Assembly (NCBI GenBank): GCA_030248225.1
Contig: JASANE010007218.1
Location: 45,914-109,913, forward strand
Reading direction: 5' to 3'
DNA: 64,000 nucleotides
Origin: Trileptium ribeirensis
Lineage: Eukaryota > Nematoda > Enoplea > Enoplida > Thoracostomopsidae
Program-made: the position numbers and the translations under genes
Shown: one piece after another, positions 12,161 through 22,997 of the stretch
How positions within the stretch are numbered: the first letter of the stretch is position 1
Layout of the letters: each line of letters begins with the position of its first letter
Notes under the pieces: model-generated
Databases searched by the model: none
Told to the model about the DNA's origin: nothing
What the model saw: only the letters and a program-made list of their open reading frames with translations

Positions 12161-13024
12161 TATGACAAAATGGTTACTATCTTTTGCGCTAAAGAGTTAC
12201 TGTCAAAGCCCCACTGTATACGAAGCGCTTCGGTCGGCGAAATTACCGACTACCGTGAAAATTGGATGTTAGGTAAAGTAAAACCATAAGAAACAATCAC
12301 CTTATAACATCTAGTCAATGTAATAAAATTACCAGGCAATGTAACTTTTATAAGCGGAGATGAACTGCCTGCTATGCCGCTCTTGATATATACACTAAGC
12401 CTAACCATTATTAGCTAACATCGATCTAGCCTAAGATGTGAACTATATATACTAATCCTGTCGGCCACCCCGAACGTACCAAGCTAAATTGCTCTTTTTT
12501 CTAAGCATATAACTTCCGGCCTTTAAGTTGACATGGGCCTGTAATCATCTTTACTACTAGTCCAATCGACATTAACATTTGGCGGTGTGTATGCGCCTGT
12601 TAGCCCATTCTGCTAAAGAGCGGAATTAAAACTCATTGATAACATCTGCAGCCACAGTTATGGATGGTATTGTCTGACACTGAGACACGAAATAGGTGAA
12701 AATTTTCGGAGCTTCGGGGGCAGGTCTGTTTTTACTGCCGGTTGCGAATTTTCACTACCAAGTCCAATTTTCTAAATCTGAGACGTAAAAACGCGAAAAT
12801 TTCCACGTCTTCGCGCATAACCTGCATTGAACTACTATCAAGTCACTAATTATCCCACTCCACCAGAAGATTCGTCGTTACGTCGCTGTCTGCAGCCTGA
12901 TGGATCGGGTGATCTACAAATTTTGTTTGACGAATTAGGCCGTCTCCGGCGTGCGTGAGTCCGCTGAATATCAAATAGTATAGACAACATCGGCCTTCAG
13001 TGAACATTATTGTTCCTTAGATGC
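12161..13024. other. Intergenic, nothing recognised
   Basis: AT-rich sequence with no open frame of coding character and no repeat structure that I can define. Confidence 0.4.
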
Positions 13025-13365
13025 TTACAGGGGAGACGGGATTATTCCCCTGAGGCGTCCATCCCACCTCAGGCGAAGCACCGATCCCATGGCCCCAGCC
13101 CGTAGCGCGACCTCCTTACGTGGGACTCCGTATTCCCTTTGCGCAGAAGTCGCGCGGAAACTTTTAGCATCAATTGATAAAATAAGATGAAAACTGCCAA
13201 AAACCGGGGGTTGCATAAAATTAGAAGAAATTTTGAGTAGCAAATAATTTCAATAATTTTACTACCTAGCCTAACGCCACCTCTCGCAGACCAACTGATC
13301 TTCCCTGTGGTATGCCGAAGGCCAACTCCTATCCAGAGCGCTGGGTACACCCCCTGGTCCCTGAG
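13025..13365. repeat. GC-rich repeat-like patch
   Basis: Contains TATTCCCCTGAGGCGTCCAT and CCACCTCAGGCGAAGC. The C-C-C-C-T-G-A-G-G-C/G core recurs at about 20222, 20261, 27795 and 27815, which points to a dispersed GC-rich family. Boundaries are uncertain. Confidence 0.4.
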
Positions 13366-13540
13366 ACGTCGAGCTTATTTTATGCGTGATTATTGAACAT
13401 GATATGGATCAACTTCTACGCGTAGGATTTTTGTAAGTTTGTAACGTACGATATACCAAGCATAGGTGCACTTTTATTTTCCGTTCGCAAAGCTGCAGTT
13501 GTTATTCCGTCGATAGTAATTCAAAATTTTGTTAAAAGTC

Positions 13541-13978
13541 TAGTATAATGCGGCGTTTACGTTATAAAGGACCCCATATGAAACTTTTGTCTCCCAATGG
13601 TCTAGATAGAGCACACCATCCAGTGGTATACGGTGTATACCTGCACTATATAATGCAATAGATGGTATATGACACACCATCTATTAATTACAGTGGCTAA
13701 ATCTATCTATTGTTTATACCGACGGTGTCAAGGACCATCCACAAACACAATATATAAGGCCTGTAAATAACAGCATGTTGTAGCTAACACTATATAAATT
13801 TTATGACATAGTGTACACCGTGCTATTATGTACACTACCTACCTATGTATACTATCTGCAAATCCCATCAGGAACGCCATGGTGTCCAAGACACCATATA
13901 ATTGTTGGTGGAAGAGACACTAAGGGTGGACAAAACTTTCACATGGGGGTCATTTATAACGTATACGCTGCATAACGT
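13541..13978. mobile_element. TIR MITE family B
   Basis: The left end (TATAATGCGGCGTTTACGTT, then ATAAAGGACCCCATATGAAA) is inverted at the right end near 13930-13978 (GGACAAAACTTTCACATGGG, then GGTCATTTATAACGTATACG). The arms are about 45 bp with roughly 80% match. The interior holds further small palindromes such as GGTGTCxxxGACACC. It is non-coding. I see no clear target duplication. Confidence 0.75.
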
Positions 13979-14544
13979 TTAACTGCATAGTGTAGCCAGA
14001 AACGACAAAATTATCAAAACTCATTTGCAGGCATTACCAAAAGCCGATGCTGGCCGACGCTAGCCTGTCAGTGGCCCATTCCAAGCTGTGTGTGAGTACC
14101 TCAACCTGTTATGATTATCTCCCCAGCCTTGGTATGGCTGGACCCTCCTAACCATATTGTGTTAACTCTTATTGCCACCCCGCTCTGCCCACCCTACCCC
14201 TTGCGGAGCCCTCTATAAAATTTCATTCTCTGAAAAACTTTATGCAAACAAATTCAGAAACTATTGTTATCGAAGTAATTGCGAAAATTCAGAATATGTG
14301 AGAGAGTGCTTCCCCTATGGGACCATACCGTTTGCAAATTTGAAAATATTGGACTCGCTACAGATTGTAACAGGTCACTTTAAACGCTATGCGCCAGAAA
14401 AAATTCAATAGACCTCTTGACATGTCACTGCATACCCCAATAGCAGGGTACAGTGTCTCCTAACGCCGGGTCTGAGTCGGTTATAGTCGACTGTGCTGAA
14501 GAGTGTGATACTCTTCAGCTTTTCCATACTGCTACCCGCGGTAT
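13979..14544. other. Intergenic, nothing recognised
   Basis: Short GC-rich patches (around 14040-14200) in AT-rich sequence. The small open frame at 14172-14411 has no recognisable features. Confidence 0.4.
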
Positions 14545-15270
14545 GTCGCGGTCATTTTCGTCCTAACGCCTTCTCCTCACCCCAGATTCTCGCCAAGTGA
14601 ATTGAAAACATTACCGACCCCACGGTTGTTCCTGCACCACCATTCGACCTACCGACTTATACCCATTCACGTTTTTGAATCAACAAACTTAGACCCCCAT
14701 CCAGGTTTTCGACCCACTAGATTCAGAGCTTCTAATGTTTCCGAACTACCTATTCAGACTCCTGTCACACTGAAAGTATGTTTCTATGAAATTTAAGAGA
14801 AGTTTATTTGAGTTTTGCAGCATCAAAATATTCTTTTAAAATTCAAAGAACTATCCTTTGAAATGTCAAAAATAATTCTTAATAAGATAATTTATAAAAA
14901 GTAATTTTGTGAAATTTCTAGAAATATTCTTCGAAATTTTCAAGTGGCGCGAAAATCAATCTTTATTTACATTTCATGGAAAGTATTTTGAGCGCAGGCT
15001 TTTGAACCACTTTTTCAGACCACCAGCTGTTCGACCCACTAAAAAACTAAAAATTTACTGTATTGAAAAGCTGGGGGTCTGAAAAAGTTTGTCAAAAACA
15101 TGGCAGAACTCTGAAAAAGTTGTTCGAAAACATGGTTAGCTCTAAATTGAGCGGATTGGGGTCTGGGTAAGGCGGTCCAAGAACATGGGTGGAATGGGTC
15201 GTGTTTTCGACCAACTTGGTGAAAGGGCGAAAACCATCGCGACGTACTGCGAGCGATAATAAGAGAAAGG
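14545..15270. repeat. Degenerate foldback element
   Basis: The segment 14585-14770 (for example ACATTACCGACCCCACGG) resembles the reverse complement of 15080-15235 (CCTTACCCAGACCCC, and GAACATGGGTGGAATGGGTC on the plus strand). Between them is AT-rich sequence with TTCAAAGAACTATCCTTTGA-type mini-palindromes. The match is weak, so this is an old inverted repeat at best. Confidence 0.4.
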
Positions 15271-16857
15271 TCAAGAGTGTCTCACTCTTCTGCAGATTCG
15301 ACTATCATCGGTTCTTGATATTACAAACTACTTTACGCTCTAGCACTCAAATGTGCGACGTGTCCGCTAAGAAAAGTTTAATTAATTCTCTTTAACAAAA
15401 TATTTTAAATTTATTTTAGGTCAAACTACCTTACACAGTTAACACTGTATGTGGAAACAGCCAGCTAATCAAAGTAGTTCTCTTGAATGAAATATATTAA
15501 TTCAAATTTACTTTACTGTAGCTATCTAAATACCGCAAACGCTCCAATGTGAAAACAGCATGCTAAACAAATCAACTCTTTCCTCAAATATTTTAAGTTA
15601 ACACTATTTTTAGGTTCATAGCCCCATGGAGTCTCAGACAGCGTTTGCCTACGCTAATGCATTGGTATTCACAAAAAAGTGAAGTACTAAATTATAAGGT
15701 TGTGTGTGCCATTGTTCTTCACCGATTGCCTCAACATGATAAGAGATAATTAGAAATAAATCCAAGTCAACATCAAAATAAAAAATTATCATGAATGGAA
15801 GATTCCATTTTTGCCCTGCATGTATCCCGCTAATTCTTGCTAAAACGCTAAAACTCCGGTTAACAGACATCCCGACAGACCGTAGTTTCTAGCAGTGTCG
15901 AAACGGCACAACGAGCGTCGTTGTTAGCGGTCAGTTCACTTTCATGCTATTTTATACATAGTATAATATCAAGTTTGCTACTTTTGCTAATCAAACTGTA
16001 AAATTTGGTAGTTATATACGTTTCGAAAGGCAGCAATCACTGACTCGTTTTTGTCTCACCTTAAATGTGGTCTATCTGACACCATTTGCCGCACACCAGA
16101 AGAGTCAAGGGGTCAGATTTGTAAGACTGCCCGGAATCATCGCACTAGGCTTACTATCGCGAAAATTTATTAATTTTTTATTTAATTATTAAATTATTTA
16201 ATAATTCACAGGTTGAACAAGGCTGAAAACAATATCACATCCTGATATCTGAGACAAAAATCGGAGGTGTAAATGATAAAACTTGGCATAATCGAGGCAA
16301 CAGTAGTTTAAAATTACAATAATCGTATGTGGTGATCCCATATATACAGTTGCTACGTTTGCCGTCTCACTTCGCGAAAGCTTAGTTACGAAGTTTTCCA
16401 CATGGCAACAGTTCCGGTGTGTGAACAATCATTGGCCGTGTTCAAAAACAGTTACATAATAATCTACTTTCCTTGTTGTTTCTAGTACATACTTAAACGC
16501 GATGCTATTTCTCATCTCGGTGCAAATTTGTTGGGTTTTTATTCAACTGTGTTCATTAAGATCATTTTCACAGCTAAAAACAAGTTAGTCGCAAACGCAT
16601 CATCGCTTTTGATAGACTAAAATGACTTGCTTACTAGGATTAAAATGTAACCTGTTGTTTATATTAGCATAAAGCTTTTGTGGCTATGCCTTTTGTGGCT
16701 ATGCCTTTTGTGGCCGAAAAGTTTAGTAAGATTTAATTTTAATTTGAAGTTTTCAACTCAATACTAAATATACTCAAATACTACCTTTTGATATTATCCA
16801 GTTTGAAGTACGTTTTGAGGCGGTATTGAAAATGATCATTGTTTAGAACTTACTATC
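15271..16857. other. Intergenic between bark-side repeats and the minus-strand gene
   Basis: No gene is supported. A short tandem TGGCTATGCCTTTTG occurs near 16680-16710. An ATTAAA hexamer on the minus strand near 16723 could be the polyadenylation signal of the gene ending at 16858. Confidence 0.4.
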
Positions 16858-17745
16858 CTATTTCTTTCCTTTCCCCCACATACCTCCCGAAAAACCCGCT
16901 TTCAATTTTCCATTTTTCCCCGCACCGCCAGAACCAGATGACGAAGTAAATGAAATTTTTCCGCTACCACTACTCGAAATGCATTGACCGATCACTGCTA
17001 GTACAATTCCCAGTCCCGATAAACCAAACATAAGATAGACAACGTATGCCGGCGGAGATTTGTTGTTTAGTGGTCCGGCTAATTTGACAAAATTCACTTC
17101 TCGTCCATTGTGCGTTCCTCCTGTCCCCCCGTAGACACTACTATATATTCCGTCGTTTCGAAACCGGGAATCGGTCTTTTTAATCAAAATTCGTGTGTTT
17201 TCAATTGCATCGATAAGCGCAGTTGCTATTGGCATAGGACGATTTCTTTTATGGTTATGTGCGCTGTTTTGATTTGCAATCATTAACGATTGGCTGGTTT
17301 TACTTGTACGGTGTGTGTGCTGTACTTTTACATTGTAGCCTGCCCTGGTTATGCTATTTCCAACATTACCCCACCCTTTGGCCTGATATATCGGAGCAGG
17401 TACAAAGCCGTAGAGACGCTCATATAGTTTAGCTGCAAAACCATCACCATACCGCTCTGTAAATTTGCTACTGAACGCAGTGAAGATACTTGGCACTTCG
17501 ATCCCAAGAAATAATGCTTCATCGGCAGGCGAGACCCACTGTTGGACGCCAAAATATAAAATATCAATCGTACAGTTGGGATTAGACCAGATTTGGCGCA
17601 GTAATGAAGCTACGATAGCACCTGACCATACAATCGCTGTAGCCGGATTGTCAAAAGTTGTTTTGTCAGTTTGTTTACGCGTCTTTGATAGTTCAGCAAC
17701 ACTTGGCTTTCGACGAGATGACGATAGAGCAATTCGCTCGAATGT
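16858..17745 (-). CDS. Membrane protein gene, terminal exon
   Basis: The acceptor TTATAG precedes ACATTCGAG and TAG ends the frame at 16858. It encodes 295 residues, including NPATAIVWSGAIVASLLRQI, then WSNPNCTIDILYFGVQQWVS and PADEALFLGIEVPSIF. The region around RYGDGFAAKLYERLYGFVPA looks structured. A basic, Ser-rich stretch (HTHRTSKTSQ, HNHKRNRP) precedes the C-terminal membrane helix. An internal GTG at 17496 is not a start: the frame is open upstream to the acceptor. Confidence 0.7.
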   Translation of the reverse strand, partial: TFERIALSSSRRKPSVAELSKTRKQTDKTTFDNPATAIVWSGAIVASLLRQIWSNPNCTIDILYFGVQQWVSPADEALFLGIEVPSIFTAFSSKFTERYGDGFAAKLYERLYGFVPAPIYQAKGWGNVGNSITRAGYNVKVQHTHRTSKTSQSLMIANQNSAHNHKRNRPMPIATALIDAIENTRILIKKTDSRFRNDGIYSSVYGGTGGTHNGREVNFVKLAGPLNNKSPPAYVVYLMFGLSGLGIVLAVIGQCISSSGSGKISFTSSSGSGGAGKNGKLKAGFSGGMWGKGKK

Positions 17746-20700
17746 CTATAATTTCGTAAAATCTAACTCAATTTGCTACGTAGAATTTTTAAACTGTGGA
17801 AATGCACATTAAATATTTAGAAATCGCAAGCTACTAAACTGGTGATTAGTTTAAACAGTTTAGTAAAATTACCCAAGTCAAACTGAGGGACCAACATTAT
17901 TTGGCCAACATGAACAGCTTAGTGCGGGTGATTCTGGAGTATCCGCCCTCTGACTTAATCCTAGTTCCAGCATGAGTCAAATGAGAAAATTAGCATTGAC
18001 TAAAAAACTGCATAGGCATAGTATATCGAATGCAGCACAAATTACATTTAACTTATTTTAGACTAGTTTTTTTATTTTTTCAAGCACTAAAAAGTGTGAA
18101 AATACCGGATACTTTCTATGATACAACCTTAACTTTTGTGATAATTCATTTTAAACATTGTGTGGTCTTTTCGGTTACACCAGCCCGAAAATAGTCATAT
18201 AACTATAATATCATTCGACTCAGCCAGACGAGGCTGTTTATAAAATATGTATTTCGACCATATTTATGACAATTTTTTCGATTTTTTGGGTTGCATATGG
18301 TTATCTAAGTTTAGCCTAAGCCTAAGTCTTTACCATATAAAGGGCAACATATAAAAAGCAAACTAAAGTAAATTCGGTATAAGTGATCTCTATTCAATGC
18401 AGTCACACATTTTCGTCAGACAGTATAAGGTCATTACAGTGTGCATTCGTATTTTCCTTGTCTTTTATAATATATATGTAACATTGTATAGTGTAGTGTC
18501 ACCTATATCTTATAATACGACGTTGAGACGATTTGCTATCGATATTCAAGAGTTGCATTTGTCAGACTATTTCCCAACGCCGAACTGCGTAACGGAAATT
18601 ACCACCAGTGTCGCACCGCATGTCGATTGCCGCTTTGGAAGGGCGATTCGGCGACAACGTCCGAGACTAAAAATCTGACCCATTGGAAAAATGTATCATA
18701 CACAGACAAAATTCAAAAATGGCTGTAACAATAAGTAATAGATAGCTTGTGTTCATTGATTGTGTTCACTTTCCCTTGTTCAGAGTCGGGTTGGCTATGA
18801 GCAAAATATCTGAAGTATCTGTGTAATGATCGTTTGAAAATATGAAACAAAGTGAGCTTGAAACAGCTGTCTATTGATCTTATTTATATCTATTCTTTTC
18901 AGGCTAGCGTTTGTATCTACTGCCGCACAACAAATAAACAAGTTTTCACTACATTTATATGTTAGATCCTGATATACAAATATTACAAAAATCTTCTGAT
19001 ATTTAGAGGTGCCAGCAATTGCTGTTCGGTCCGAATAAACTGCTTTTCCCCCTACTTTCAGAAAAATTTCATTCCTATGCGTTTTATACTTAGAATCATG
19101 CAAGGAAACTAACATTTTGCTACTATTACTATACTGAGTGTGGAAACAATGTTCCATATTGACAATGCCACAAATCGGTACTCCGTACATGATACGAAAT
19201 CTATTCTGCTCCGTTGATTTCAGTTATAGTAGCTGCATTTCTAATCGGTAATAAAAATTTGACGCCTGATAATTTTAGAAAGTAATAACTGCCTCGTTGG
19301 TTTCAGTTATAGTAGCTGCATTTCTTATCGGTAATAAAAATTTGACGCCTGATAATTTTAGAAAGTAATAACTGCTCCGTTGATTTCAGTTATAGTAGCT
19401 GCATTTCTAATCGGTAATAAAAATTGGACGCCTGATAATTTTAGAAAGTAATAACTGCTCCGTCGGTTTCAGTTATAGTAGCTGCATTTCTAATCGGTAA
19501 TAAAAATTTGACGCCTGATAATTTTAGAAAGTAATAACTGCTCCGTTGGTTTCAGTTATAGTAACTGCATTTCTAATCGGTAATAAAAATTTGACGCCTG
19601 ATAATTTTAGAAAGTAATAAGCTACTCACGGCACATTGGGTGTCATTGCTGAACCCGCGGATTTCAGCTGGTTTTAACGATTTAAACATCCGCACAACAA
19701 ATATTGCAACTTTGAGATCAGCTTTGACACGTGGACGATCAAAGTCATCTAAATAAGATTGTTAAAAATTAGTAAAAAACATGAATTATAGTTAAATATT
19801 AACATTCATTCTAACCACTGTCTTTCTCCTCGTATCTAGGTAAATTATTTTAAACTGCAGTTAATCTGTTCTGTTACGACGTTTGCAATAAATCATACAT
19901 ACTCGTAGGGATAGTGGTTTACCCAAAGTGTCGGACCCCTCCTCAACACGAACCGACAACCACGTGCCTAGCACAATCCCACTCTGGTGACACCGGCGAA
20001 CACGTAAGCACTGAAACCGCTATATTCTTCCAGTCTCTCCGACAGGGTGACCCTCCCTGGGAGCGCGAAACCAACCTCTCCGGCACCCCGGCTAGCCACC
20101 TCTTGGGACCTCGAGCAGGTATGACTATAATGCTTGCGCGATTGCAGTGGTAAAATTCTTAATGCTGGCTCGAAGAGATTTATTTTCCATACATTCTCAT
20201 ATGGAGGTAAATGTTATTACTCCCCCTGAGGCATCGCACACCTCGGAACGAATTACCAATCTCCCCTGAGGTGTGACTTGACCCCCCGCCGCCCCGTCAG
20301 CCGAACGCACCGCTACGCACCTTCTCCCGCCGCCGATCAAATAACCCCTTCGTGACTATGAAGACCGACCCCTCCCGAGGGCCCGGCACCTCTCTAGATC
20401 ACGGGCCTTGAGAATTTATGATATTTTCACGCTCTGTAAAAATTGTAAAAGTCCAATAGATAAATGTAGCTTGAGATCCCCAACCACAGTTCGACGTTAA
20501 GTGCTCTAAATTCGAGAAAAAGACAAGTATTGGATCAAATCCACAGCTTTGTACAAGAAAAGTATAATCCATTGATTAGTTAAAATTATTATCCCTTAGT
20601 TATGCATTTTAGTACATTTGGGTATGTGCAGGCTAAAGGGTAACATACGACGCCATCGGTTCAAACGAACTTCTATTCGTAACTGAATCATACTTTGTGG

Positions 20701-21575
20701 TGGTTAATACATTGGTAATATTTAGCTATGCAGTAAGACCTCTGATCCTGGTTTTGCTTTTTGTTTTTTGTCTGCCTTTCAAATATCATTAAAGTCCAAT
20801 TTTCATTATAATTGGGAGTTCGCCTACTCAGGCACTCAGTATATTGTGTATTTCACCTGAACAACCGTACATCCTTTATATACTATATTTATGGAAACTC
20901 TTGGGTAAGAAGTACTATGCACAGTAATATTTGGAATTTTTATTGGAATTATATATGCATTTGTAGATGATCAATTTGTTTGCCACGCTTACACATCTAA
21001 CTATCCTTTGTACGGTTTAATAAGACCACTGCCTTTACAAAAGACTTACACTTGAAACATGTTTTTCCAAAAAATGAATGCTTTTGTGTTGGAAGGCGGC
21101 TGCAAAAACAGCTAGTCGCGTTGATTAGGCTTAGACGATCGCGCATGGCATTCGCTGAAATTTGAGGTATTAATCGTAGTGTTGCAGTTGCAGCGTTCGG
21201 TATTTTCTCCGGCTCATCAGGCGTGCAAAGCGCGGCTACTTCGGTTTCGGATATTCGGCAATATTCACCTGTCTCTTCGGGTTCTACAAATTTCCTACGC
21301 AGTGTACAAAGTTCGTGTGTTGTAAAAATTTTTCCACCTGGCTGCGAAGTTGATACTGCTACGTCGACTGCAATAATTTGCAACAGTAGCACCGTAAACC
21401 AAGCCTGGGAACTGATTTCCACTGCTATAATTCTTGTGCGCAGTCGCTTATGGCTTGGTAGCGGATGACGGTTTTGACGTCCTACCAAAATACATCTTTC
21501 TATATCAGTCGAAGTCCACAATTGTAGAGGCAAGCTCACTTTAACAAACTTTCCATCGAACATTATGTAAAACAA
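16858..21575 (-). CDS. Unrecognised membrane protein, four exons (21575-21050, 19748-19630, 19205-18987, 17745-16858)
   Basis: I joined four minus-strand exons. All junctions are GT/AG with matching phases: exon 1 ends in phase 1 at GTAAGT, exon 2 takes that base, and exons 2-3 and 3-4 join in phase 0. They total 1752 nt, which is 583 codons plus stop. The protein has a hydrophobic segment at about residues 58-75 (signal or anchor) and a large Cys-containing region with four N-glycosylation sequons (NAT, NDT, NSS, NCT). It then has a strongly hydrophobic helix at about 518-543 (PPAYVVYLMFGLSGLGIVLA) and a Gly/Ser/Lys tail. This suggests a cell-surface or endomembrane protein with a lumenal domain. 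I do not recognise the family. The start is uncertain: residues 1-50 could be an unspliced 5' extension. Confidence 0.65.
18987..19205 (-). CDS. Membrane protein gene, third exon
   Basis: The acceptor GGAGCAG lies directly before base 19205 and the donor GTAATA follows base 18987. Exactly 73 codons, phase 0 to 0. It begins NRFRIMYGVPICGIVNMEHC and ends GTSKYQKIF. The donor is non-consensus (GTAATA), so the 3' edge is less secure than the 5' edge. The acceptor lies at the border of the 83-bp repeat array. Confidence 0.6.
19206..19620. repeat. 83-bp tandem repeat, five copies
   Basis: Unit starts at 19206, 19289, 19372, 19455 and 19538, each beginning CTGCTCCGTTGGTTTCAGTT and ending GAAAGTAATAA. 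Copies are more than 95% identical, so the expansion is recent. It fills the whole intron between exons 2 and 3 of the minus-strand gene, from the exon 3 acceptor almost to the exon 2 donor. Confidence 0.95.
19630..19748 (-). CDS. Membrane protein gene, second exon
   Basis: A consensus acceptor TTATTTAG and donor GTGAGT bound 119 nt. They encode DFDRPRVKADLKVAIFVVRM followed by FKSLKPAEIRGFSNDTQCA, which includes one NDT sequon. It takes one base from exon 1 and leaves phase 0. Confidence 0.7.
19900..20410. repeat. GC-rich repeat block in an intron
   Basis: Two GC-rich stretches (19915-20125 and 20215-20405) contain the CCCCTGAGG core also seen near 13050 and 27800, and CCCCCCGCCGCCCCG. They lie within the intron between exons 1 and 2 of the minus-strand gene. 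No coding capacity is recognised. Confidence 0.4.
21050..21575 (-). CDS. Membrane protein gene, first visible exon
   Basis: Open from an ATG at 21575 to a consensus donor GTAAGT at 21049-21044. The hydrophobic run WFTVLLLQIIAVDVAV fits a signal peptide or anchor. It is followed by Cys-bearing sequence such as KIFTTHELCTLRRKF, EYCRISETEVAALC and INATSCFCSRL. If the hydrophobic run is a cleaved signal, the true start is probably nearer to it or in an upstream exon. The acceptor-like ATTATAG just upstream of the run leaves that open. Confidence 0.55.
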
Positions 21576-21840
21576 TATATGCGGTCGTTATATTCCATCT
21601 ACTCCTCTAAAGTAAGTTCGAATATTTCTGCCGCTTGCTTTTTGAACAAAATTTTTGGTTTCAATGAACTAATAGTTAACTTGAGTTAATGTGGTAATTT
21701 ATTTAATAATAAATAAACTGTATACATACGGCATAATCCCATTTTGTTTTACGGAGATATTGATAAGTGTTGGTCGCCTAAAACATATGCAGACATTAAT
21801 AAAAACCATCACAGAATATGCTTATGCTTAATATATATAT

Positions 21841-22343
21841 TCTGGAAATTTTGGTATTTTTGTGATCCTCGAGACCTCCCCTGATCATTTCGACCCAAAA
21901 ATTTCAAATTTAAAATTTTAGATTTTTAGATTTTTTCGGCCCCTTGGGAACCCAAAAATTTTTTTCTTAAAAATTGCATTTTTACCCATCATTCGACGCG
22001 GCTTGATGAACTGAGTTTAACTGTGTTATTTTTAACAGGATCCGATAAAATCATCCAAAGTTGTGGCCAAAACTGTTCAATTGCTGAGACTCTCAGCCTC
22101 CGATAGTTTTGGATCAACCGCCTCCATAACTTAGGATCCGGTTTAATGGATCCTGTTAATAATATCATTATTCGATTCAGCTCGTCAAGCCGCGTCGAAT
22201 GGTTGGTAAAAACCTGATTTTTTAAGAAAAAGAATTTTGGGGTCCCAAGGGACTCGAAAAAATCGAAAATTTAAAAAATTCTATTTTGGGTCGAAATAAT
22301 CAGAAGAGGTCTCGAGGATCACAAAAATTCCAAAATTTCCAGA
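21841..22343. mobile_element. 503-bp foldback element
   Basis: TCTGGAAATTTTGG at the left edge is the exact inverse of CCAAAATTTCCAGA at the right edge. Inverted homology continues inward through GTGATCCTCGAGACCTC, CGACCCAAAA, CCTTGGGAACCC-like, ATTCGACGCGGCTTGATGA and AACAGGATCC to a centre GCTGAGACTCTCAGC near 22094. Almost the whole element is stem. It has no coding capacity. Confidence 0.85.
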
Positions 22344-22391
22344 ATCCGACCATTTTTGGGCAAACGTGGGCTGGGAGGGGATAAAAGAAAA

Positions 22392-22447
22392 GAACCTATA
22401 TATATATACATAAATATATATGTCTATGCTATATATATAGCATAGAC
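22392..22447. repeat. TA-rich tract with perfect 26-bp palindrome
   Basis: A (TA)n tract is followed by the palindrome GTCTATGCTATA/TATATAGCATAGAC. It lies just outside the foldback element. Confidence 0.7.
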
Positions 22448-22890
22448 AAATACTTAATAAATATCTAGCGTAAGTATGCTTAATTTTAACCATAATTATG
22501 CAATTGCAAACTTTGGAAAAATCTGATGCTTAATATTAAACGTTATTAATGCTAACTAACATTAACACATAATAGGCTAAATAATTTATGTAGCAAAAAC
22601 AAAGCTGAAAATTTACTTGGTAGCAATATTATGCTTAAATTATAAGTGTTAACCCATAATTCTTTTCAGTATTAAGCTTAATTTATGTTAAACTTGTTAG
22701 GTCATCATTTTGCATAACTATGCTGAACAATTAGCATATTTGTACTAGATAAGGAGCATAAGTTCCTACTTCTTATTTCGCAGAGCTTAAGGACTGCAAC
22801 ATGTAACAGCCCAAGATTTTCTGAATTTATAATGCACACAAAATGTGTTAAAATTCGCAGGGAAGGAAGGGAATGGACGACCGGATACCG

Positions 22891-22997
22891 GTGGAGTGTG
22901 ACCTCTGTACGAATTTACATAACTGTGCAGTATCGTATTGATTTTGAAATAAACAATTGTATTTTATTTATATTGTATTTGTAAGGTCACACTCCAC
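22891..22997 (+). other. Conserved hairpin with AATAAA in the loop
   Basis: The stem GTGGAGTGTGACC (22891-22903) pairs with GGTCACACTCCAC (22985-22997), with an 81-nt loop holding AATAAACAATTGT. The same stem and loop hexamer occur in the second copy at 38888-38992. Confidence 0.7.

Noticed and set aside
17496..17496. GTG start for a 212-residue protein
   Set aside because: The frame is open well upstream to a splice acceptor at 17746, so this is an internal valine codon.
18397..18678. 93-residue plus-strand frame inside an intron of the minus-strand gene
   Set aside because: No recognisable motif, no repeat in another species to compare, and a minus-strand exon here would break the phase match already found between neighbouring exons.
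19206..19620. Regularly spaced repeats resembling a CRISPR array
   Set aside because: Units are directly adjacent with no variable spacers, and the context is a eukaryotic intron; it is a plain tandem repeat.
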